Assembly: GCF_026262505.1 (NCBI RefSeq)
Contig: NC_067207.1
Coordinates: 18,010,082-18,074,081, forward strand
DNA from: Trichomonas vaginalis G3
Lineage: Eukaryota > Parabasalia > Trichomonadida > Trichomonadidae
DNA length: 64,000 bases
Direction: 5' to 3'
Made by a program: the position numbers and the translations under genes. Shown here in pieces: positions 57,338 through 64,000 of this stretch (positions are counted from its first letter, which is position 1; the number at the start of each line of letters is the position of its first letter). The notes beneath the pieces are model-generated. The model was not told the origin of the DNA. It did not search any database and saw only the letters and a list, made by a program, of their open reading frames with translations.

Positions 57338-58261
57338 TTAAGCCAAAAGCTTAGCAGTCATTGTTGACTCTTCAACCTTTCTTAGACGTCTGTGTGCGTT
57401 TGTTATACAAACAAATATGATAACACTAATAACAATCAAAGCAATCATGGCGCAAACACCAACAATTACGATTCTTCTTGTTATCATCTTTGAATTATTG
57501 TTCTTTGTTGGATGTGGAGTATCTGGGTCGATTGGTTCTGGACGAACATCTTCTGTTGGCTGAGGCGTTGGTTTTGGAGTAGGAGTAGGTGGCGGAACGT
57601 AGCCGTTAAGTCCGTAAGAAATAAAATCTGAGAAGTAGCTTACTTCAGGAACTTTAGAAGAGTAAATTGTGAGTTGATCTCCGATATCATTTGAAATGTA
57701 TCTGATATATGTTGCCGGAACGTCTTGTACTGATGCTGTTTCGCTGGTAACTTCTGTGATTTTAGAGCCATATGCGTAAGAATAGTTCATATTAGAAATC
57801 ATCGTAACATTTTGATTGACTCCGGGGAAAATGCATACTTCTTTGTTTTCTTTGGCCTTAAATATAGACCCATCCTTGACTTGAAATCTCTGTAAGCTCT
57901 TTCTTGACAAATAAATTTTATCTTGGCAAATCGAGTTAGTCATCATAAGATCCATTTGAAGTGTTGACTTTTCTTGTGTTGGAGTAACTGTTACACGGCC
58001 CTTATTTTTGAATAAGAAAGCGGCTGTTTTTTCATTGAAATTATAAGACTCTGTTGGCTGATCATTCTGATCAAGCTCCTGGAAAGTGATTTCATATCCT
58101 TCTACAATACCAAAATATGCAAATAATCTAGAATTTTTAGATTGATAGCAAATTGGTTGATTTATAGGGGAATTACTTAATCTGATGTAAGTGATCGTAG
58201 TATCATCCTCTATTATCTGGCAATCAGCACTGATTGCAGATCCGAGAAGTATTGAAAACAT
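57338..58261 (-). CDS. Secreted single-pass surface protein (307 aa)
   Basis: A short hydrophobic N-terminus (MFSILLGSAISA) fits a cleavable signal peptide. The ectodomain of about 215 residues is beta-rich with few cysteines, then a Pro/Thr stalk (PPPTPTPKPTPQPTEDVRPE), a transmembrane helix at about 265-287 (IVIVGVCAMIALIVISVIIF) and a 20-residue cytoplasmic tail. This plan is common among trichomonad surface proteins. Ligand or function unknown. Confidence 0.7.
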   Translation of the reverse strand: MFSILLGSAISADCQIIEDDTTITYIRLSNSPINQPICYQSKNSRLFAYFGIVEGYEITFQELDQNDQPTESYNFNEKTAAFLFKNKGRVTVTPTQEKSTLQMDLMMTNSICQDKIYLSRKSLQRFQVKDGSIFKAKENKEVCIFPGVNQNVTMISNMNYSYAYGSKITEVTSETASVQDVPATYIRYISNDIGDQLTIYSSKVPEVSYFSDFISYGLNGYVPPPTPTPKPTPQPTEDVRPEPIDPDTPHPTKNNNSKMITRRIVIVGVCAMIALIVISVIIFVCITNAHRRLRKVEESTMTAKLLA

Positions 58262-58453
58262 TGAAATTTGGCAAAAAGTTTTGACAGCGTCATAACCGCA
58301 TTAAAATCTGTTTGAAAAAAAAATCGGTGAAATAATTCGATACATAAATGTAAATAATTTTACTGAAGAGAATTTGTATGGCTTTAGAAAAAATAAAATT
58401 TCAAACAAAGAAAAAAAAGGATCGCTCGTACCCGAGATAATTTGGAATTAATC

Positions 58454-59602
58454 TTACTTAACAAAACGCTTATTCATATCACTCAAGAATACGCGCGTCA
58501 TTGATTGTTTTTGATTCCTAGGTAATCCATCGCTTTGAGGAATCTTTCCAATATACGTTTGTACGCCATTGAGTAGGATTTCGAATACTTTTGTACACTG
58601 ATTTGTTGGTATATCTGGCAAACTTGTGTTGAATACGCAAACACCACCGATTGCAATAGGTTTCACAACGCTAATGTCGATTTGGGGAACATTCTTATCA
58701 GTGTTAGCAAAAATAACCTGGTTCTCGATAGTCTGGAATTTCCTTGGATTATCAAAAATGCATTGTTTCAAAGCTCTATCAGTAGAAAAGTATTCAACTG
58801 GTATTGGCTTCTCACTTGTATCGAAAAATACAACGTGTGATATACTAGTTGCTTCTGGGTTACCATAATTTGAACGCAACCTAATTGTTATAAGGTTACC
58901 TGTAAATTGTGGAACGAAACCATAACTATCTTTAAATAGAGCATCCCATCGCTGAAGATTGAGATTGTGTTCATAGCTTACTTTCTCAACAGGGTGTGAA
59001 TCCAACATGGCAACTATACCAAAATCTCTATGTGTTTCTCCTTTAAATGCTAAGTTATCATTTTCATAGATTTCGAGGTCCTTTAATGCCGTTTCTTTGT
59101 CTATGCCAGAATTAATAAATCTAACGTAGCGAGCGTTTGAGCTTGTGAAAAACGTAATCTCTATCGGATCTTTTGCGTCAAAAGCGGAATGCCAAGCGAA
59201 CATTTTCAGAGATTTCGAAGGATCTAAATTTGGCAGTAAGTATGTCATCTCTTTCGGATAAACAACCATATCAGTTATTTCTAGAGAAATCTTATCCTTG
59301 TCTAGAACAGCAATGTCTCCTGATGATATTTTAGGTACATTTCCCCAATTACTTAAAAATTTAATTGTAATTTTCTTTGTTAATGCGTAGTCGAGATTAA
59401 AATCCGAGTTCGATGTGTGGATTTCGGCTTTTTCAAGAGAAAGTTTGGAGTTTGTACTCTGCTCTTGTAAAATTTGAGTGATCTTCTGTGGGCTGAAAGT
59501 AGCTGATGCTGTTGCATGTTTTGGTCGAGAGGCAGCGCGTTTTCTTCCAAGAGCAACGATTATGGCTCCTTTTGAGGCTCTTCTAGTTAATGGTGCAAAC
59601 AT
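58454..59602 (-). CDS. KATNIP-like protein (DUF4457-type), 382 aa
   Basis: Two tandem repeats of a beta-sandwich module are visible: ITIKFLSNWGNVPKISSGDI ... ARYVRFINSGIDKETALKDL (about residues 75-200) and LITIRLRSNYGNPEATSISH (about 245 on). The spacing and the W-x-x-F / RFINSG patterns recall the domain of katanin-interacting protein, a basal body and ciliary factor. Trichomonads have flagella, so that role is plausible. The N-terminus is basic and disordered. The family call is tentative. Confidence 0.45.
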   Translation of the reverse strand: MFAPLTRRASKGAIIVALGRKRAASRPKHATASATFSPQKITQILQEQSTNSKLSLEKAEIHTSNSDFNLDYALTKKITIKFLSNWGNVPKISSGDIAVLDKDKISLEITDMVVYPKEMTYLLPNLDPSKSLKMFAWHSAFDAKDPIEITFFTSSNARYVRFINSGIDKETALKDLEIYENDNLAFKGETHRDFGIVAMLDSHPVEKVSYEHNLNLQRWDALFKDSYGFVPQFTGNLITIRLRSNYGNPEATSISHVVFFDTSEKPIPVEYFSTDRALKQCIFDNPRKFQTIENQVIFANTDKNVPQIDISVVKPIAIGGVCVFNTSLPDIPTNQCTKVFEILLNGVQTYIGKIPQSDGLPRNQKQSMTRVFLSDMNKRFVK

Positions 59603-60361
59603 AGATTATTTTTATATTGAATATAACAATTTGAATTTTTCATAGAACTAAATTCGGCATTCTTATAAAATGATTAATACAATGGAGCACATATAAAATA
59701 CAATCACTATTTTTTTGAGTATAATAGTTTCAAAATTTGAATATATCAGAATAATTCGAGTTTCATCATCCTCTCCAAAAATCATAATTAGTAATTTATT
59801 ATAAGCAGATAAAATGAATTTTTGTGGAACGTCAAAATTTTGGCTTTACATCAGCATCCAGGATAACTTATTTATTATAATTATTCATAAATTCTAGAAA
59901 ATTATAAACGCTCTTCTTTTCAAAACTTGCTATACTTTTGATAGTTCTTACCTTGCAAAATTTCCGTTAGTATATATACTATCCATTTTATCATTTGTTT
60001 TTTTAGTTTCAAGGGATTGGAAGCATTCAATTTTCACTTGAGACCAAAATTCAATTTCATTCTACGAGTGAAAAACTGACGTTGGTGACACTGTAACTAT
60101 TTCTCTTGTAGTTTTCTGACTGTATATGAGAATGTGGTAGATTTCTTAAACCATTCACGGAAAAAAACGAAGGAAAAAGAAATAAAAAATCATTTCGTAA
60201 ATCTTGATAAGCAAAAGGCTCTCAACCAAAAATTGTTGTTAATTAATTTTAATTTTTTTGATACAAATAAATCTTTAAAATTAAAAAAAATCAAATATAA
60301 AAATTCATTTTTTCTTTCCCTTCTTATTATTTTTTCGTACTTAATTTTCTATTAATAAAAC
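59603..60361. other. Intergenic region
   Basis: About 760 bp, AT-rich. A short Lys-rich open frame at 60134-60355 is judged chance. No RNA gene seen. Confidence 0.5.
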
Positions 60362-63300
60362 TTAGTCGTCTTCTTCAAGGATACTTGGATCGAAGCCATC
60401 ATCATCTTCATGTCTTCTTCCATACTTTCTGATTGTTGGTGGGTTAGACATCATCATTCCAGGGTTCTGCATCATTCCCTGAGGATTAGACATCATTCCA
60501 GATCCCAACATCATTCCGTCTGGGTTCGACATCATTCCTGTTCCCTGCATCATTCCACCGTGTCCGGACATCATTCCGCCATGTGATGGTGGCATCATTG
60601 AAGACTGCTGGGACATCATTCCGCTTGGCTGCGACATCATTGGCTGGCCTGACATCATTCCGTGCTGGTTTGGCATCATTGAGCCTGGGTTAGACATCAT
60701 TCCGCTTCCCTGCATCATTCCGCCGTGTCCAGACATCATTCCGCTTGCCTGCATCATTCCGCCGTGTCCAGACATCATTCCACCGTGTGTTGGAGGCATC
60801 ATTGACTGTGGTGGCGGCGGTGGAGCGTTGGACAACATCTGTGTGTGGTTGGACATGAATGAGGATGGCTGGGAAATTGATGGAGGCTGCTGTGGAGTCA
60901 TCATTGAAGGAGGCTGTGACATGAGTGATGGTGGCTGGTTGGACATTAATGATGAGTGGTTGCCCATCATCGAGGATGGTGGTCCCTGCATCATTGATGA
61001 TGTGTTAGACATCAATGGGGATGGATTTGTCATCATTGAGGATGGCTGTGGCATGAGAGATGAATGATTGGAAATCAATGATGATGAAAGCATTGGCTGG
61101 TTCTGTGATGGTGGTGGAGGTGGGTTGCCCATCATTCCCTGTGGCTGCATCATTGACTGCTGTGGCATCATTCCGAAGACTTGTCTTGGTGGTGGAGGTG
61201 GAGCAATCTGTCTTGGAGAGAGCTCTGGTTCGTCGTCTGGGAGTGGTGGAAGTGGACCATCGGATTCATCGCTTGTGTCATCATCCCAGTTGTATTCGAC
61301 GTGCTGGCCAGGCTGTACGTACTCGTACTGCTGGTACTTCAGTCTCTCGAAGTAGTCGTCGCAGTCTTCGATTCTCATGAAGTTGATGAGTGCTTCCTCT
61401 GTGAGTGCGAAGTCCGGAGGAGCTCCTGGTTCTTTGATTCTCTGCTTGAGCTTGCCTTCGACGAATCTCCTGTCGACCTTGTTGAGCATGCGGATAAGAC
61501 CGATCTTCTTGTCCAAGAGAATTGTCTTCATCTGGTCGAAACCGAACTCTAAGAGGAGCTCGAACAACTTTTTTGTGTGGTAGTTGGACCATGTTGTTGT
61601 CTCTGGGAACTGTGTGAGTCTCTCAACACGCATCTGGACAGATCTCAAGCACTGCATTCTGTCTGTGATCTCTGTGAAGTCACGCTTTGCAAGTTGTGTC
61701 CATGATGTGGCGCCCTTGCATGTCTGGACTTCCTCTGGAGCACGGTCGAACATTGTGATGTTCGGTGGGAGAATGACTGGGAATCTCTTGTTTTGCTTTA
61801 TGAGGATCTGGTTGAGTGCGTTGACGAAGACAACAACTTGCTCTGTTGTCTTGGAGCAGAGTGCTGTCTTGACGTGCAATGAGATTGGATCGTTTGTGGA
61901 GAATGTGAAGTTCTTCATCATGTAGGCAACAGCGAGGAATTCTGGCTGTGACCAGAAATCGAACTGCTGGGCTGCAAAGATGCGGCCGCCCTGGATGATT
62001 TCGCCTCTCATGTAGTTGATGATGGCCTGGACTCTCTCATCGAATGGATCGAAATCGCCTCTCTCTGCGCAGATGATATCCAAAACTTCTGGATCCTTCT
62101 TTGTGTATCTTGGTGGGATCTTTGTGAAGTCAAACATGGACTTGTCTGAGAATGAAAGCCATGTCTTTGCAATGAGCTTCATTTCAATGACAGAGAGGTA
62201 CTCGAATGCCTGGTCGTAGATTGTATCCTTGAGTGGCTTGCAGGCGTTGACTTCGATTGAGAGTTCGTTGTCTTCAGAGACAGCGTGGATCCACTTACCC
62301 TTGCGAGAGCAGAGTAAGATGTCATAGGAGAAGTCGAGGACATCGTGCTGGAGAACCTTGATAAGGAATGGGAATGTTGTCATGTTGATTGGTGACAATG
62401 CACGGAAGCAGAGAATGATGATGGCGTGGCAGAAGCGCTTGAGTTGGTTGGAGGAATGGCCCTGGAAACGCTCTGTCATCTGATCCCACTTGCCGTAGCC
62501 GAGGTTCCTGAACTCGTCCCAGATCTCGTATGCCTTGGATGAGTCGATGAAGCTGTCGTATGTATGGGAGCGCTTGATTCTTCTGCTGCTGCCATCATCG
62601 TCGACAACTGGGAACTTGGCGAGGAACTGCTCGTCGGATGTTCCGTCTGAGTAGCTTGGCTGGACTTCGAGTGGCTTCTCGAGCTTTGGAATGGCTGCGA
62701 GAGAGAAGTCGTTGACAACTGTGGAGAGTTGCTCGATGAGAGGAATGTCAGCCTTGATGGACATATCGGCATCGAGGTATGGTGGTGGAACAAGGACTGT
62801 GTTATCCTGGATTCCGTCGTTCTTTGTGGCATTTTCGCCGAGAAGGTCCATCCAAAGGCCTAACTTCTTCTGAGCGCGGATGAACATCTCGTGCTCGTAA
62901 GTGTTGTAGGTAATAAGTCTGAGAACATCGACTTTCTGTGTCTGGCCAATTCTGTGGACTCTTGCCTGGGCTTGGAGATCGTTCTGTGGGTTCCAATCTG
63001 GGTCGAAGATGATTGCTGTATCAGCAACTGTAAGGTTAAGGCCTTCTGAGCCAGCACGTGTAGAGATGAGGAAGACGAATGAATCTGGGTTCTTGGAGTA
63101 GCGGTCGATGGCATCTGCTTTTTCGATATCGGACATTTCACCGATAAGGAGTTCGTTGTTGTAGCCAGAGAGCATGCAGAACTCTCTGAGGATGTGGAGG
63201 AGCTGGACCTTCTGTGAGAAGATAAGAACCTTATGATTCTCGCGCTTGAGTTCTTCGAGGACCTTTGAGACCCAGATGAACTTCGTAGAAAGATTCCGGA

Positions 63301-64000
63301 TAAGATCAATACGTGGTAAGTTGAGGCGCTTTGTGTAATATTCCTCAGCGCCTTCGATAAGGAATGGATGGCAGCAAACCTTCTGCATTGAAGCGCTTTC
63401 GTGGGATGTATCAACTGTTGACTCGTCGATCTGAATGCCTTTGAGACGCCACATTGAGTGGAGCTGAATAAGGCGGATGAGTTCACGCTGAATGTTTGTT
63501 AATGAGACAAATGCGATCTTTTCATCCTTTGGAGCGATTGTACGCTCAGCTTCAGCGAGTGTACGACGGAGGAGAAGTGGACGAATCTTGGAGCGAAGTT
63601 CCTGGAGTTTCTCTGGAGCAAGGGATTCGATATCGCCTTGGAGGAAGTCTGGGTCTTCCTCGAAGTCCTGAGGAGAAACGAAGTTGAGGAGGGTCCACAA
63701 CTCTTGGAGAGTGTTTTGGACTGGTGTACCAGTGAGAATAATACGGTGAAGAGCGTTGAGGTTCTTCATAGCGTTATTCTTCTTGCCTTCGCTGTTCTTG
63801 ATACGGTGTCCTTCATCAACGATGAGAACTTGCCACTTGATGTTGGAAAGGAACTCTGTGTCCTTAAGGAAAACATCGTAGCTGACAAGAAGGATGTTGA
63901 AGGAGTATGTGTTTGGAATTGGATTACCGTTATCGTCGAGGTATGGGAATTGGAATTCTCTGATCATCTTACGCTGCTGTGGACCAGAGTTGTATGGGAT
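60362..64000 (-). CDS. CHD-type SNF2 chromatin remodeller, C-terminal 1212 residues (partial)
   Basis: The frame is open to the window edge, so the N-terminus with Walker A and any chromodomains is off the window. Visible are SNF2 motif II DEGHRIKN (about 60 residues in), motif III LTGTPVQN, and the second lobe: KVLIFSQKVQLLHILREF, LISTRAGSEGLNLTVADTAI and QAQARVHRIGQTQKVDVLRL. It continues with a long helical region and a Met/Gly/Ser/Pro-rich tail of SMM/GMM repeats. ATP-driven nucleosome sliding in the nucleus. Spacing and motifs suit the CHD family (CHD6-9-like or CHD1-like). Codon use is more GC-rich than in the elements. Confidence 0.8.
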   Translation of the reverse strand: MPYNSGPQQRKMIREFQFPYLDDNGNPIPNTYSFNILLVSYDVFLKDTEFLSNIKWQVLIVDEGHRIKNSEGKKNNAMKNLNALHRIILTGTPVQNTLQELWTLLNFVSPQDFEEDPDFLQGDIESLAPEKLQELRSKIRPLLLRRTLAEAERTIAPKDEKIAFVSLTNIQRELIRLIQLHSMWRLKGIQIDESTVDTSHESASMQKVCCHPFLIEGAEEYYTKRLNLPRIDLIRNLSTKFIWVSKVLEELKRENHKVLIFSQKVQLLHILREFCMLSGYNNELLIGEMSDIEKADAIDRYSKNPDSFVFLISTRAGSEGLNLTVADTAIIFDPDWNPQNDLQAQARVHRIGQTQKVDVLRLITYNTYEHEMFIRAQKKLGLWMDLLGENATKNDGIQDNTVLVPPPYLDADMSIKADIPLIEQLSTVVNDFSLAAIPKLEKPLEVQPSYSDGTSDEQFLAKFPVVDDDGSSRRIKRSHTYDSFIDSSKAYEIWDEFRNLGYGKWDQMTERFQGHSSNQLKRFCHAIIILCFRALSPINMTTFPFLIKVLQHDVLDFSYDILLCSRKGKWIHAVSEDNELSIEVNACKPLKDTIYDQAFEYLSVIEMKLIAKTWLSFSDKSMFDFTKIPPRYTKKDPEVLDIICAERGDFDPFDERVQAIINYMRGEIIQGGRIFAAQQFDFWSQPEFLAVAYMMKNFTFSTNDPISLHVKTALCSKTTEQVVVFVNALNQILIKQNKRFPVILPPNITMFDRAPEEVQTCKGATSWTQLAKRDFTEITDRMQCLRSVQMRVERLTQFPETTTWSNYHTKKLFELLLEFGFDQMKTILLDKKIGLIRMLNKVDRRFVEGKLKQRIKEPGAPPDFALTEEALINFMRIEDCDDYFERLKYQQYEYVQPGQHVEYNWDDDTSDESDGPLPPLPDDEPELSPRQIAPPPPPRQVFGMMPQQSMMQPQGMMGNPPPPPSQNQPMLSSSLISNHSSLMPQPSSMMTNPSPLMSNTSSMMQGPPSSMMGNHSSLMSNQPPSLMSQPPSMMTPQQPPSISQPSSFMSNHTQMLSNAPPPPPQSMMPPTHGGMMSGHGGMMQASGMMSGHGGMMQGSGMMSNPGSMMPNQHGMMSGQPMMSQPSGMMSQQSSMMPPSHGGMMSGHGGMMQGTGMMSNPDGMMLGSGMMSNPQGMMQNPGMMMSNPPTIRKYGRRHEDDDGFDPSILEEDD

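Noticed and set aside
60828-61552. Several plus-strand frames
   Set aside because: Antisense of the remodeller's repeat tail and helical region.
1-64000. Ribosomal RNA genes or a bacterial contig
   Set aside because: No rRNA-like sequence was seen, and a CHD remodeller, a UBA domain, trichomonad initiator boxes and Polintons argue for a protist nucleus.

Overview
The window reads as nuclear DNA of a trichomonad, most likely Trichomonas vaginalis or a close relative. Grounds: intron-poor AT-rich genes, a TCA(T/C)TT initiator-like box just upstream of two host ATGs, very long unannotated repeats, and two giant virus-like elements of the Maverick/Polinton kind, which are abundant in that genome. 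All family calls are from reading motifs by eye; no search was run.

Layout. 1-909: end of a UBA-domain host gene and the start of a second, degenerate host gene. 910-23592: Element 1, a Polinton/Maverick of 22.7 kb with long terminal inverted repeats (780 and 717 bp) and a 5-bp target duplication ATTAA. 23598-24145: the next stretch of the same host gene. 24146-47513: Element 2, a 23.4-kb Polinton-like element with short inverted ends (A/T run plus 38 bp) and a 5-bp duplication TATTA. 47514-about 47830: last stretch of the same host gene. 47998-49203: a 133-bp satellite with two hairpins per unit. 49348-49612: a 47-bp tandem repeat. 50090-51206: a 16-bp AT minisatellite that cuts into a Mutator-type zinc-finger fragment. 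53532-64000: host genes (MFS transporter, Ser/Asp-rich disordered protein, secreted single-pass surface protein, KATNIP-like protein, and a CHD/SNF2 remodeller running off the window).

The two elements share a virion backbone that is only remotely similar between them: double jelly-roll major capsid protein, a penton-like minor capsid protein, an A32-like packaging ATPase, an rve integrase, a tail-fibre-like protein with a bacteriophage collar domain, a CCG-motif protein, an acidic-tailed protein and a duplicated family of about 285-residue proteins. Their replication genes differ: Element 1 has a protein-primed family B DNA polymerase; Element 2 has no visible polymerase but has a superfamily 3 helicase, two HNH endonucleases and an adenine methyltransferase. 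In contrast to the divergent backbone, a three-gene block (KilA-N, a CxxC protein, a second KilA-N) is roughly 90% identical between the elements, so it has moved between them recently. Within it the middle gene is bracketed by inverted repeats in both elements.

Both elements look young by their near-identical ends, but several genes in each are broken (about eight to ten breaks in Element 1, about ten in Element 2; some could be assembly errors). The most striking non-gene signals are GC-rich mini-hairpins, often in pairs, placed inside and between genes, element-specific palindromic 'punctuation' at gene ends, and 25-bp repeat arrays that accompany the shared KilA-N block.
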